In this document: positions 7,058-16,387 of the stretch, piece after piece | How the letters are laid out: each line of letters opens with the position of its first letter | How positions within the stretch are numbered: the first letter of the stretch is position 1 | DNA from: DASPUH01 sp964518505 | GTDB taxonomy: Bacteria; Chloroflexota; Limnocylindria; Limnocylindrales; CSP1-4 | Length of the DNA stretch: 64,000 nt | Direction of reading: 5' to 3' | Assembly (NCBI GenBank): GCA_964518505.1 | Contig: CAZFGT010000001.1 | Span: 62,001 to 126,000 of the forward strand | Notes under the pieces: generated by a model | Database searches by the model: none | The model's input: the letters and a program-made list of their open reading frames with translations, nothing else | Told to the model about the DNA's origin: nothing | Position numbers and translations under genes: made by a program

Positions 7058-7456
7058 CTAGGCGGCGGAGTCGGGCTCCGTCGTCCCGGTCTCGGGGGCC
7101 GCGGCGGGCGCCGTGGGCTCCGTGGTCGAAACGTCGGCTGAAGGCGTCGTCGTCGGAGCGGCGGCGCCTTCACCGCTCATGCTGCGGCGCAGGTCACTGG
7201 CCACGTCGCTGGCCTTGCGCGCCAGCCGCTGGCCCAGGTCCTCGGTCGCGTCGGCGACGCGGTGGGCCACCGGGCCGGCCTTGACCCCGGCGGCCGCCGT
7301 GACCTCGGCAGCGCGTGCGCCGACCTCGCGCACGACGGGCGCGGCGCGCTTGGCGAACTCGTCGACGGCCGACGTCACCTTGTCCATGATCGCTTCACCG
7401 GACCCGGCCCCGTCAGTCGCGGGGTCATGATCGTGCGGCACGAGCGGTTCAGTCAT
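7058..7456 (-). CDS. Ala-rich low-complexity hypothetical protein, 132 aa
   Basis: I place the start at ATG 7454-7456 (MTEPLVPHDHD) because a full AGGAGGTGG Shine-Dalgarno lies just upstream; an in-frame earlier start lacks one. The middle (residues ~20-90) is a long amphipathic Ala/Val/Arg helix with repeated A-x-x-V/A-x-x-A spacing. The C-terminal 35 residues are Thr/Pro/Ala-rich and disordered. No catalytic motif is seen. It resembles the helical, apolipoprotein-like or phasin-like small proteins common in high-GC genomes, but that is only a shape comparison. Confidence 0.55.
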   Translation of the reverse strand: MTEPLVPHDHDPATDGAGSGEAIMDKVTSAVDEFAKRAAPVVREVGARAAEVTAAAGVKAGPVAHRVADATEDLGQRLARKASDVASDLRRSMSGEGAAAPTTTPSADVSTTEPTAPAAAPETGTTEPDSAA

Positions 7457-7485
7457 CGTCCACCTCCTGTGCGGTGCAGTCTGAC

Positions 7486-9678
7486 TCAATGGCGGAAATG
7501 GCGGACGCCGGTCGTCACCATGGCCGCACCGGCCCGTTCGGCGGCGGCCACGACCTCTGCGTCACGCACCGAGCCGCCGGGCTGGATGAACGCCGAGACC
7601 CCACCGGCGAGGCAGGCCTCCACGCCGTCGGCGAAGGGGAAGAAGGCGTCCGACGCGCAGACCGACCCCCGCGCCCGATCCGGGCCGGCCTTCTCGACCG
7701 CCAGTCGGGCGCTATCGACGCGGCTCATCTGGCCCGCGCCCACCCCCACGAGCGCGCCGTCCCTGACCAGGACGATGGCGTTGGAGCGGACGTGGCGCAC
7801 GAGGCGCCACGCCAGGTCGAGATCGACGGCCTCGCGCGGCGTGGGCGCCCGCGACGTGACGACCGACCATGCGCCTGGCTCATCCACCCCCGTGTCGGCC
7901 GTGGTCGCGAGGACACCGCCGCCCGCGCTGCGGATCTCCACGTCGGCCACCGGCGGCCGGCCCAGCCACCGGTCGATGACCACCCGCAGGTTGGGCTTGC
8001 CGGCCAGCACGGCCGCCCCGTCCTGGGTGAGCTCCGGCGCCACCACGACCTCGAGGAAGATCGCGGCCAGCCGCTCGGCGAGAGGCGCGTCCACGGGCCG
8101 CGTGACGGCCGCCACCCCGCCGTAGGCGCTCACCGGATCGCCGGCCAGGGCCCGGTCCCAGGCCCGCAGGACGTCGTCGCCCTCGGCCGCGCCGCACGGG
8201 TTGGCGTGCTTGACGATGACCGCCGCGGCACCCCGCAGGTCACGGGCCACGCCCGCGGCAGCCGACGCGTCCAGCAGGTTGTTGTAGCTCAGCGCCTTGC
8301 CCTGACGCAGATCCACCCCGGCGGCGAACGGGCCGCTGCCCGCGGGCGCATCGGGCCGCCGGTAGAGGGCGGCGACCTGGTGGGGGTTCTCCCCGTAGCG
8401 CAGCGGCTGGACGCGCTCCAGGTCCAGGACGAGGCGGGGCGGCAGCGGATCCGCGGCATCGTCGCCCAGGCGCCGGCCCAGCTCGGCGGCGATCCGTGCG
8501 TCGTAGGCGTTCGTGCGCCGGAAGGCGGCCACGGCGAGCCGCCGACGGCTCCCCTCCCCGATGGCCCCGTCACGCTCCAGCTCCTGGATGGCCGGCCCGT
8601 ACTGCTCCGGCGAGGTGAGCACGGCCACCGAGGCGTGGTTCTTGGCCGCCGCCCGGACCAGCGCGGGCCCGCCGATGTCGATCTCCTCGATGAGCTCGTC
8701 GAGGGTGATGGCCGGCCGCTCGGCGGCCGCCTCGAACGGGTACAGGTTGACGACCACGAACTCGAAGGGCGCGATGACGGCCGCCGCCAGCTGCGCGCGA
8801 TGTGCCGCCAGGCGCCGGTCGGCCAGGACACCAGCGTGGATCCGCGGGTGGACGGTCTTGACGCGGCCGTCGAGCATCTCGGGGAAGCCGGTCACGTCGG
8901 CCACGTCGGTCACCGGCAGGCCCGCCTCACGGAGGGCCCGGGCCGTGCCGCCGGTCGAGACCAGCTCGACCTCGCGGGTCGCGAGCTCACGGGCGAGCTC
9001 CAGCAGCCCGGTCTTGTCCGAGACCGACAGGAGGGCCCGTCGCGGCCACGGCACCTCGGCCGCCGCAGCCGGGTCGATGACCACCCGTCCGCCATCGCGC
9101 ACGCTCAACGCGCCGACCGCCAGGAGGGCCACGGCACGCGGCAGGAGCCGGTGCTCGACGGCGTGAAGTCGGGTGGCCAGGCTCGCCGCGTCGTCGTCGG
9201 GGCGGACCGGTGCCGCCTCCTGGAACACGATCGGACCGCCGTCAAGCGTCTCGTCGACGAGGTGCACGGTCACGCCGGCGATGGTCACGCCGGCCGCCAG
9301 CGCGTCCTCGACGGCGTGCCCGCCGGGGAACGCGGGGAGCAGGCTGGGATGGACGTTGAGGATGCGGCCACGAAACGCCGTCAGCACCGCCGGCCCCAGG
9401 ACGCGCATGAATCCGGCCAGCGCCACGACGCCGACCTGGGCCTCGCGGAGGGCCGTGGCGAGCGCCGCGTCCCACGCTCCCTGGCCGGGCGAATCGACCG
9501 GCCGCTGCAACAGCGTCGGCACGCCCGCCGCCCGGGCGATGCCCAGGGCGGGGCAATCGCGGTCGGCGAAGACCAGGGTGATGCGGCCGCCCAGCGCCCC
9601 CCGCCGCTGCGCCAGCAGGAGCGCCGCAAGATTGGAGCCGGTGCCCGAGACGCCGACCGCGACGGCCGTCGGTGGCAT
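7486..9678 (-). CDS. purNH: Fused PurN-PurH: GAR formyltransferase / AICAR formyltransferase-IMP cyclohydrolase
   Basis: One uninterrupted 730-residue protein. Residues 1 to about 200 match PurN: SGTGSNL at 11-17, catalytic NVHPSLLP (Asn108, His110) and LDGGP (Asp146). From about residue 213 it is a full PurH: the IMP cyclohydrolase part starts ALLSVSDKTGLL, with STGGTA and GRVKTVHP, followed by the transformylase part with KHANPCGAA and the C-terminal F-I-Q-P-G-G-S ... RHFRH. It would thus carry the two 10-formyl-THF-dependent steps plus ring closure to IMP. The ATG overlaps the purM stop (ATGA). It is the last gene of the purine operon. PurN and PurH are normally separate proteins. Confidence 0.93.
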   Translation of the reverse strand: MPPTAVAVGVSGTGSNLAALLLAQRRGALGGRITLVFADRDCPALGIARAAGVPTLLQRPVDSPGQGAWDAALATALREAQVGVVALAGFMRVLGPAVLTAFRGRILNVHPSLLPAFPGGHAVEDALAAGVTIAGVTVHLVDETLDGGPIVFQEAAPVRPDDDAASLATRLHAVEHRLLPRAVALLAVGALSVRDGGRVVIDPAAAAEVPWPRRALLSVSDKTGLLELARELATREVELVSTGGTARALREAGLPVTDVADVTGFPEMLDGRVKTVHPRIHAGVLADRRLAAHRAQLAAAVIAPFEFVVVNLYPFEAAAERPAITLDELIEEIDIGGPALVRAAAKNHASVAVLTSPEQYGPAIQELERDGAIGEGSRRRLAVAAFRRTNAYDARIAAELGRRLGDDAADPLPPRLVLDLERVQPLRYGENPHQVAALYRRPDAPAGSGPFAAGVDLRQGKALSYNNLLDASAAAGVARDLRGAAAVIVKHANPCGAAEGDDVLRAWDRALAGDPVSAYGGVAAVTRPVDAPLAERLAAIFLEVVVAPELTQDGAAVLAGKPNLRVVIDRWLGRPPVADVEIRSAGGGVLATTADTGVDEPGAWSVVTSRAPTPREAVDLDLAWRLVRHVRSNAIVLVRDGALVGVGAGQMSRVDSARLAVEKAGPDRARGSVCASDAFFPFADGVEACLAGGVSAFIQPGGSVRDAEVVAAAERAGAAMVTTGVRHFRH

Positions 9679-10820
9679 CAGGCGGCGTGACCGCTCTCGA
9701 CGTAGCGGGCGCCGCCCGCCGCCGCGACCGGCACGACCGTGCCGACCTCCCAGGCCGTGACGCCCAGGCGCTCCAGCGTGCCACGTGCGACCACGACGCC
9801 GTCCGGCGGCACGACGAGGACCATGCCCAGGCCCCCGTTGAACGTGGCGCGGAGCTCGACGTCATCGAGGCCGCCGAGCGCACCCATCAGGCGCATGACC
9901 GACGGCATCGGCCACCGCCCCACATCCACGCGCGCCGCGAGCCCATCGGGCAGGACGCGCGGCACGTTCCCGGGCAGGCCGCCGCCGGTGATGTGGGCCG
10001 CGCCGCGCAGGTCGTGGCCGGCTGCTCGCAGGTCCGCCCGCACCTGGAGGACGGCACGGGCGTAGACGCGCGTGGGCGTCAGCAGCACCTCGGCGACGGT
10101 GGCCATCTCCTGGCCCGGCTCCGCGGCCAGGGCCGCGTCAGCCCCGCGCGTGCCAAGCGTCCGGCGCAGGAGCGCCTGGTACGGATCCTGGAGGTCGACC
10201 TCCCAATGGCTCACCAGCGCGCGCACGAGCGAGAAGCCGTTGGCGTGGAGGCCGGAGGCGGCCAGGCCCAGCAGGACGTCCCCCGCCCTGGCGGCCGAGC
10301 CGTCGAGCAGGTCCGACCGCTCGACGACGCCGAGGCAGCAGCCGGCCAGGTCGAACTCGTTGACCGCCATGAGCCCGGGATGCTCGGCCGTCTCGCCGCC
10401 GATCAGGGCGCAGCCGATGGCCACGCACGCGTCGGCCACCGAGCCCACGATGGCCGCCACGGCTTCCGGCACCAGGCGGCCGACGGAGAGGTAATCAAGG
10501 AAGGCCAGCGGCTCGGCCCCGCTGCACACGACGTCGTCGGCGCACATGCCCACCACGTCCGCGCCCACGCCGTCGAAGCGGCCGGTGGTCGCGGCGAGCA
10601 TGGCCTTGGTGCCGATGCCATCGGTGGAGGCCACCAGGAGGGGCTCGTGATAGCCCTGCGGGATGGCGATCGCGCCGGCGAAGCCACCCAGGCCGCCGAC
10701 GACCTCTGGCCGCCGCGTGCGCTCGATGGCCGGGCGCATCAGCTCGACCGCCCGTTCGCCGGCCGCCACGTCGACGCCGGCCCTGGCATAGGCCGGCCGC
10801 GGCGCCGCGCCCTTGGTCAC
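9678..10820 (-). CDS. purM: Phosphoribosylformylglycinamidine cyclo-ligase (AIR synthetase)
   Basis: 380 residues, ATP-dependent closure of FGAM to AIR, step five of IMP synthesis. Recognised by YARAGVDVAAGERAVE, ASTDGIGTK, DVVCSGAEPLAFLDY, GGETAEHPG and ITGGGLPGN. The start is GTG at 10818-10820, overlapping the purF stop by GTGA. The GTG was chosen because family homology begins there and the longer frame upstream is out-of-frame purF. It overlaps purNH by ATGA. Confidence 0.95.
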   Translation of the reverse strand: MTKGAAPRPAYARAGVDVAAGERAVELMRPAIERTRRPEVVGGLGGFAGAIAIPQGYHEPLLVASTDGIGTKAMLAATTGRFDGVGADVVGMCADDVVCSGAEPLAFLDYLSVGRLVPEAVAAIVGSVADACVAIGCALIGGETAEHPGLMAVNEFDLAGCCLGVVERSDLLDGSAARAGDVLLGLAASGLHANGFSLVRALVSHWEVDLQDPYQALLRRTLGTRGADAALAAEPGQEMATVAEVLLTPTRVYARAVLQVRADLRAAGHDLRGAAHITGGGLPGNVPRVLPDGLAARVDVGRWPMPSVMRLMGALGGLDDVELRATFNGGLGMVLVVPPDGVVVARGTLERLGVTAWEVGTVVPVAAAGGARYVESGHAA

Positions 10821-12229
10821 CGGACCCCCGCCAGCGGCTCGTCCTGGGGGTCCTCCAGGACGAACTTGTGGCTGGCCACGTCGTACGGCACGGGCACGGG
10901 GTACAGGCCGTCGAAGCAGGCGAAGCAGAAACGTTCGCGCGGCAGCTCCAGCGCGTCCAGGACCCCACCGATGGAGAGGTAGGAGAGCGAGTCGGCGCCG
11001 ACGTAGTCGCGGATCTCCTCCAGGGTGTGGGTCGCCGCGATGAGTTCGGTCTCGATCTGCGTGTCGATGCCGTAGAAGCAGGGGTTGAAGATGGGCGGCG
11101 CGCTGATCCGCAGGTGGACCTCCCGGGCGCCCGCCCGGCGCAGCAGGTTGACGATCTGCTTGGTCGTCGTGCCGCGCACGATCGAGTCGTCGACCACGAC
11201 CAGGCGCCGATCCCGGATCTGCTCGGGCAGGGGGCTCAACTTGACGTTGACACCCCGCTGGCGCAGGGCCTGGCTGGGCTGGATGAAGGTCCGGCCGGCG
11301 TAGCGGTTCTTGATCATGCCCTCGCGGTACGGCAGGCCGCTCGCCTCGGCGTAGCCGGCGGCGGCCGGGGCACCCGTCTCGGGCACCGGCATGACGATGT
11401 CCGCGTCGGCCGGCGCCTCCCGCGCCAGGGCCTCGCCCATGCGCCGGCGCACCTCGTACAGGTTGCGGCCCAGCATGTACGAGTCGGGCCGGGCGAAGTA
11501 GATCAGCTCGAAGACGCACAGGTTCTCGTGGCCCTCGGCGAAGCGTACCGAGCGGGGCCCGCCCGGCTCGCCGAGCACGACCATCTCCCCGGGGGCCACG
11601 TCGCGCACGTACTCCGCGCCCAGGATGTCGAGCGCGGCCGTCTCCGAGGCCAGGACCCACCCGTCGTCCGGCAGCCGCCCCAGCACGAGCGGCCGGAAGC
11701 CGTGCGGGTCACGGACGCCGACGAGGCGCTGGCCGTCCATGACCACCAGCGCGTAGGCGCCCTCGGTCCGCGGCAGGACCCGCAGGAGGGCCTCCACGAG
11801 ATCGGCCGCCGGCTCCTCAGCGAGCATGGCGGTGAGGACCTCCGTGTCCGTCGTCGCCGTCAGGCGGCCGCGTCCGCCCGGCAGGTCGGCCAGCAGCTGC
11901 CGCGTGTTGACGAGGTTGCCGTTGTGGCTGATGGCGACGGGCCGGTGCGGTCCGATGCGGAAGGTCGGCTGGCTGTTCTCCCAGCTCGTCGAGCCGGTCG
12001 TGGAGTAGCGGCAATGAGCGCTCGCGAGGTGCCCCCGCAGCGAGGGCAGGCGCCGCTCGTCGAGCACCTGGGCGACCAGGCCCAGGTCCTTGTAGACCAT
12101 CACGTTGTGGCCGTCGCTGACGGCCACCCCGGCCGACTCCTGCCCGCGGTGCTGGAGGGCGAACAGGCCAAGGGCGGCCAGCGGGGCCGCCTCGTGGCCG
12201 GGACTGAAGACGCCGAGGACGCCGCACAT
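10817..12229 (-). CDS. purF: Amidophosphoribosyltransferase
   Basis: 470 residues; commits PRPP to purine synthesis by forming phosphoribosylamine with glutamine. Cys2 after the initiator Met (MCGVLGVF) is the N-terminal nucleophile of the Ntn glutaminase, so no propeptide is present. ALQHRGQESAG and CRYSTTGS fit the glutaminase half, VVVDDSIVRGTTTKQ is the PRPP loop. Four Cys (NLCVFE, NPCFYG, FCFACFDG) fit the Bacillus-type 4Fe-4S cluster. The start lies three bases after the purL stop. Feedback inhibition by AMP/GMP is the family norm. Confidence 0.96.
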   Translation of the reverse strand: MCGVLGVFSPGHEAAPLAALGLFALQHRGQESAGVAVSDGHNVMVYKDLGLVAQVLDERRLPSLRGHLASAHCRYSTTGSTSWENSQPTFRIGPHRPVAISHNGNLVNTRQLLADLPGGRGRLTATTDTEVLTAMLAEEPAADLVEALLRVLPRTEGAYALVVMDGQRLVGVRDPHGFRPLVLGRLPDDGWVLASETAALDILGAEYVRDVAPGEMVVLGEPGGPRSVRFAEGHENLCVFELIYFARPDSYMLGRNLYEVRRRMGEALAREAPADADIVMPVPETGAPAAAGYAEASGLPYREGMIKNRYAGRTFIQPSQALRQRGVNVKLSPLPEQIRDRRLVVVDDSIVRGTTTKQIVNLLRRAGAREVHLRISAPPIFNPCFYGIDTQIETELIAATHTLEEIRDYVGADSLSYLSIGGVLDALELPRERFCFACFDGLYPVPVPYDVASHKFVLEDPQDEPLAGVR

Positions 12230-12232
12230 GGT

Positions 12233-14548
12233 TCAGGCCTCCTCGCCGAGCGCCCGCGGCAGGCCCGCCATCCAGGCGTGCCCGAGTGCCGCGACCGGCA
12301 CATCCACGTCGTCGGCGACGCCGGCGCCGCGCTCCTCGGCCGCCCCGGTCGCGGCGAGCCCGATGAGACGGACGTGCAGCCGGTCGCCGCCGACGTGGCC
12401 CAGGCGCTCGAGGGGCACATCGCGGCCGGCGGCGAGATCGGCCAGGCGCTCCCAGGCCTCCGGCGTCGTGGAGACGACGGCCCGGCTGGGTGCCTCCCCG
12501 AACAGTTCCAGGGCCGGCGTGGAGCCGACGGCGACGTCCAGCTCGGCCCCCAGGCCCGACCAGATGCAGCCCTCGGCGACAGCGATGGCCAGGCCGCCGC
12601 CCGAGACGTCCTGAGCTGACGCCAGGAGGCCCTGCGCCGCAGCCTCGATGAGCACGTCCTGCAGGGCCCGCTCGCGAGCCAGCTCCAGGCCCGGCGGCCG
12701 GTCGTCGGGGTTCGCGCCGGCCAGGCTGGCGTAGACCGATCCGGCCAGGCCGGGGGTGATGCTGCCAAGCAGGCCGATGACGTCGCCGGCCGCCCGGAAG
12801 ACCGGGCCCACCCGCCGGTCGATGTCCTCCAGCAGCCCGACCACGCCGATCTGGGCCGTCGGCGCGATGGCCCCGTGCCCCGATTCGTTGTAGAAGCTGA
12901 CGTTGCCGCCGGTGACCGGCAGCTCCAGCGCCAGACAGGCGTCGGCCACGCCGCGGATCGCCTCGGTGAAGGCCCAGAAGGCCTCCGGGCGGCCGGGGTC
13001 GCCGTAGTTCAGGCAGTCGGTCACCCCGAGCGGCCGGGCGCCGGTGACCGCCACGTTGCGCGTGCACTCGGCCACCGCCAGGGCCGCGCCAAGGTACGGG
13101 TCCAGCGAGCCCACCGCGGCACAGGCGTCGGTGGCCATGACCAGCGCGCGGGGCGTGCCGCGTACGCGCAGGACGGCCGCCCCGTGCTCCCCGGCCTCCA
13201 CCGTGTCGGCCCCGACCGTTTCGTCGTACTGCGTCGTGACCCACGACCGGCTGCACAGGTTGGGGTGGCCCAGCAGCGCCAGCAGCACGGCCCCCGGATC
13301 CATGCCGCGCTCCGGCAGGCCCGGCTCAGGCTCGATGAGCTCGGGGTGCACGCCGGGGGCCGGCGCCGCCCGCTCGTGCACCGGCGGCCGTGCCTCCCGC
13401 TGGTAGACGATGGCGTCGCTGGTCAGGGCGGCGGCAGGGATGCGGGCCAGTTCCGTGGCGCCGCTGACGATGCGGATCGCACCGTCGTCGGTGACCCGGC
13501 CGATGACCGTGGCGTTGATGCCCCACCGCCGGCAGACGCGTTCCACGTCCGCCACCAGGGCCGGCCGGACGATGGCCAGCATGCGCTCCTGGCTCTCGCT
13601 GATCATGACCTCCGCCGGCGTCATGCCCGTCTCGCGGCGCGGGATCGCCTCCAGGTCGACGAGGATGCCGGTGCCGGCGCGGTCCGCCGTCTCCGAGACG
13701 GCACAGGTGATGCCGGCCGCACCAAGGTCCTGGAGGCCTTCCACGAGCCCGCGCTCGATCAGTTCCAGGCTGGCCTCGATGAGGAGTTTCTCGGCGAACG
13801 GATCACCCACCTGGACGGTGGGACGCTTGGCGGCGCTCGTCTCGTCGAACGTGGCGCTGGCGAGGACGCTCGCCCCGCCGATGCCATCGCGACCGGTGGC
13901 GGAGCCGAACAGGACGACCGCGTTGCCGGGGCCGGGCGCCGCAGCGCGCGTCAGGTGGCGCTCCTCCAGGAGCCCCACGGCCATCACGTTGACCAGCGGG
14001 TTCTCGCGATAACTGGGGTCGAAGACGAGTTCGCCGCCGACCGTCGGCACGCCCACGCAGTTGCCGTAGCCGCCCACGCCGTGGACGACGCCGCGCACGA
14101 GGTGGCGGGTCCGTTCGTCGGCCGGATCGCCGAACTTCAGGGCGTCGAGGACGGCGACGGGGCGGGCCCCCATGGTGAAGATGTCGCGCAGGATGCCGCC
14201 CACCCCGGTGGCTGCGCCCTGGTACGGCTCGACCGCGCTGGGGTGGTTGTGCGATTCGAGCTTGAAGGCCACGGCGAGACCGTCGCCGATGCTGATGACC
14301 CCGGCGTTCTCGCCCTGGCCGGCCACCACCCCGCGGCCGGCGCCGGGCAGACGTCGCAGCCACGGGCGCGAGCTCTTGTAGGAGCAGTGCTCGCTCCACA
14401 TGACGCTGAACATGGCCAGTTCCAGGTCGTTGGGCGGACGACCCAGGCGGGCCCGGATGGCCACCAGCTCCTCGTCGGTCAGGCCGAGGGCGCGGTGGAG
14501 CGGCGTGGCCAGGTCGCCGGCGGCCACGGCCGTCTCCACGATCGTCAT
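12233..14548 (-). CDS. purL: FGAM synthase, large subunit
   Basis: 771 residues of the small-PurL type, which works with separate PurS and PurQ to turn FGAR, ATP and glutamine-derived ammonia into FGAM. Signatures are MWSEHCSYKSSRPWL near the N terminus, FKLESHNHPSAVEPYQG, FGSATGRDGIGGASVLAS, DLGAAGITCAVSE, and in the second half GNVSFYNESG and DVSGGGLAIA. I place the start at ATG 14546-14548 (MTIVETAVAAG), overlapping the purQ stop by ATGA; a 37-residue upstream extension is Arg-rich shadow of purQ. Confidence 0.95.
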   Translation of the reverse strand: MTIVETAVAAGDLATPLHRALGLTDEELVAIRARLGRPPNDLELAMFSVMWSEHCSYKSSRPWLRRLPGAGRGVVAGQGENAGVISIGDGLAVAFKLESHNHPSAVEPYQGAATGVGGILRDIFTMGARPVAVLDALKFGDPADERTRHLVRGVVHGVGGYGNCVGVPTVGGELVFDPSYRENPLVNVMAVGLLEERHLTRAAAPGPGNAVVLFGSATGRDGIGGASVLASATFDETSAAKRPTVQVGDPFAEKLLIEASLELIERGLVEGLQDLGAAGITCAVSETADRAGTGILVDLEAIPRRETGMTPAEVMISESQERMLAIVRPALVADVERVCRRWGINATVIGRVTDDGAIRIVSGATELARIPAAALTSDAIVYQREARPPVHERAAPAPGVHPELIEPEPGLPERGMDPGAVLLALLGHPNLCSRSWVTTQYDETVGADTVEAGEHGAAVLRVRGTPRALVMATDACAAVGSLDPYLGAALAVAECTRNVAVTGARPLGVTDCLNYGDPGRPEAFWAFTEAIRGVADACLALELPVTGGNVSFYNESGHGAIAPTAQIGVVGLLEDIDRRVGPVFRAAGDVIGLLGSITPGLAGSVYASLAGANPDDRPPGLELARERALQDVLIEAAAQGLLASAQDVSGGGLAIAVAEGCIWSGLGAELDVAVGSTPALELFGEAPSRAVVSTTPEAWERLADLAAGRDVPLERLGHVGGDRLHVRLIGLAATGAAEERGAGVADDVDVPVAALGHAWMAGLPRALGEEA

Positions 14549-15228
14549 GCGGCGGCGCTGGCCAGGGCGCTGCCGACCAGCGAGCGCAGCAGCAGCAGCC
14601 CGTCGGCCGAGCCAAGGAGCGCCTCGGCGGCCCGCTCCGGGTGGGGCATCAGGCCGCACACGTTGCCCCGCCGGTCGATCACGCCGGCGATGTCGCGCGC
14701 CGACCCGTTGGGGTTGCCCTCGGGCGGTGCGTAGCGGAACACGACGCCGCGGCGCGCCTCCAGGGCGTCCAGCTCGTCGTCGGGCAGGAAGAAGTTGCCC
14801 TCCCCGTGGGCGATCGGGAGGCGCAGCGTCACGCCCGGTGGGACGGCCCGCGTGAACGGCGTGTCGGTGCGCTCGACGGACAGGCGGACCCAGCGATGCT
14901 CGAAGCGCAGCGAGGCGTTGCGCAGCAGCGCCCCCGGCACCAGGCCGGCCTCCGCCAGCACCTGGAAGCCGTTGCAGATGCCGAGCACGAGCCCGCCCGC
15001 CGCGGCGTGGTCGCGGACCGCCTGCATGACCGGGCTGAAGCGGGCCAGGACGCCTGCCCGCAGGTAATCACCATAGGCGAAGCCGCCGGGCAGGATGACG
15101 ACGTGCGCACCATGCAGGTCGGGGTCCTCGTGCCACAGGGCCACCGGCTCGCCGCCCGCCAGCTCCACGCCGTGCAGGGCGTCCCGGTCGCAGTTGCTGC
15201 CGGGGAAGACGACCACCCCGACCCTCAT
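14545..15228 (-). CDS. purQ: FGAM synthase, glutaminase subunit
   Basis: 227-residue class I glutamine amidotransferase supplying ammonia to PurL. The N-terminal VGVVVFPGSNCDRDA, PGGFAYGDYLRAG, nucleophile Cys in GICNGFQVL and the IAHGEGNFF His/Glu region are all present. The start ATG 15226-15228 overlaps the purS stop by ATGA, and the stop overlaps purL, giving purS-purQ-purL tight coupling consistent with a ternary complex. Confidence 0.95.
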   Translation of the reverse strand: MRVGVVVFPGSNCDRDALHGVELAGGEPVALWHEDPDLHGAHVVILPGGFAYGDYLRAGVLARFSPVMQAVRDHAAAGGLVLGICNGFQVLAEAGLVPGALLRNASLRFEHRWVRLSVERTDTPFTRAVPPGVTLRLPIAHGEGNFFLPDDELDALEARRGVVFRYAPPEGNPNGSARDIAGVIDRRGNVCGLMPHPERAAEALLGSADGLLLLRSLVGSALASAAA

Positions 15229-15488
15229 GCGACCGGCTCTCCCAACGGCTCGACCCGCCACGCCTCGATGAGCGGGTTGGCGAACAGCTCCCCAGCCAGG
15301 CGGTCCACGATCGAGCGGGCGGCCGCGGCATCGGCCGCCTCGACGGCCAGCTCGATGCGCCGGCCCACGCGCACGTCGTGGACCTGGGTCGCGTGGAGAT
15401 GCGGCAGCGAGCCCTCCACCGCCCGGCCCTGCGGGTCCAGGATGCCGGCGCGCGGCATGACCGCCACGACGAAGCGGAAGGTCGTCAC
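15225..15488 (-). CDS. purS: FGAM synthase, PurS subunit
   Basis: 87 residues, the size expected of PurS, which bridges PurL and PurQ. Family pattern: ILDPQGRAVEGSLPHL, VHDVRVGRRIEL and a C-terminal NPLIEAWRVE. The start is GTG at 15486-15488, overlapping the purC stop by GTGA. Position between purC and purQ supports the assignment strongly. Confidence 0.93.
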   Translation of the reverse strand: MTTFRFVVAVMPRAGILDPQGRAVEGSLPHLHATQVHDVRVGRRIELAVEAADAAAARSIVDRLAGELFANPLIEAWRVEPLGEPVA

Positions 15489-16387
15489 GCGATGACGTCC
15501 TCCACCAGGTAGCGCTCGAAGCTCGCCCCGGTGAGGCGCTCGTAGGCCTCCACGTAGCGCGACCGCGTCCCGGTCACGACGTCCGCCGGCAGCTCCGGAC
15601 CCGGAGGCGTCTTGTCCCAGTCCAGCGTCTCCAGGTAGTCCCGCACGAACTGCTTGTCAAAGGACGCCTGGGCCCGGCCCGGCTCGTACGCGGCGGCGTC
15701 CCAGAAGCGGCTCGAGTCGGGCGTCATGACCTCGTCGATGAGGAGCAGCTGGCCGCTTTCATCATCGATGCCGAACTCGAATTTCGTGTCGGCCAGGATG
15801 ATGCCCTTGGACTCGGCGTGGGCCGCGCCGAAGGCGTACAGGGCCCGCGCCGTCTGGCTCACCCGCTCGGTCATGTCGGGGCCGATGAGCTCAGCCATGC
15901 GGTCCAGGCTGATGTTCTCATCGTGGCCCTCCTCCGCCTTGGTGGAGGGCGTGAACAGCGGCTCCGGCAGGCGGTCGCTCTCGCGCAGGCCGGCCGGCAG
16001 TGGGATGCCGCACACGGCCCCGACACGCTGGTAGTCCTTCCAGCCGCTGCCGGAGAGGTAGCCGCGCACGATGCATTCCACCGGCAGGACGCGGGCCCGG
16101 CGGCAGATCATGGAGCGGCCGCGCAGTTCGCCGGCGGCGTCGGCGAACTGCGCCGGCAACGTCGCGACGTCCGTGCCCAGCACGTGGTTGGCCACCAGGC
16201 CGTCCGTGGCGGCGAACCAGAAGCGCGACAGGCCGGTCAGCACCCGCCCCTTGTCCGGGATGGGCGTGGGCAGGACCACGTCGAAGGCGCTGATGCGATC
16301 GCTGGCCACGAGCAGCAGCCGGCGGTCGTCGACGCTGTAGAGGTCGCGGACCTTGCCGGCTCGGACGAAGGATTCAGCGAGCACCAT
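15485..16387 (-). CDS. purC: SAICAR synthetase
   Basis: 300 residues; joins CAIR and aspartate using ATP. Recognised by GKVRDLYSVDDRRLLLVASDRISAFD at the N terminus, VLTGLSRFWF, RRARVLPVECIVRGYLSGSGWK and ILADTKFEFG...LLIDEVMTPDSSRFWD. Length fits the long type of PurC. The ATG at 16385-16387 has GGAGG upstream, inside the 3' end of purB, and the two genes overlap by 14 bp. Confidence 0.95.
   Translation of the reverse strand: MVLAESFVRAGKVRDLYSVDDRRLLLVASDRISAFDVVLPTPIPDKGRVLTGLSRFWFAATDGLVANHVLGTDVATLPAQFADAAGELRGRSMICRRARVLPVECIVRGYLSGSGWKDYQRVGAVCGIPLPAGLRESDRLPEPLFTPSTKAEEGHDENISLDRMAELIGPDMTERVSQTARALYAFGAAHAESKGIILADTKFEFGIDDESGQLLLIDEVMTPDSSRFWDAAAYEPGRAQASFDKQFVRDYLETLDWDKTPPGPELPADVVTGTRSRYVEAYERLTGASFERYLVEDVIA

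Noticed and set aside
9678..11660. 660-codon frame extending purM upstream
   Set aside because: The N-terminal half is an out-of-frame shadow of purF; family homology begins at GTG 10820.
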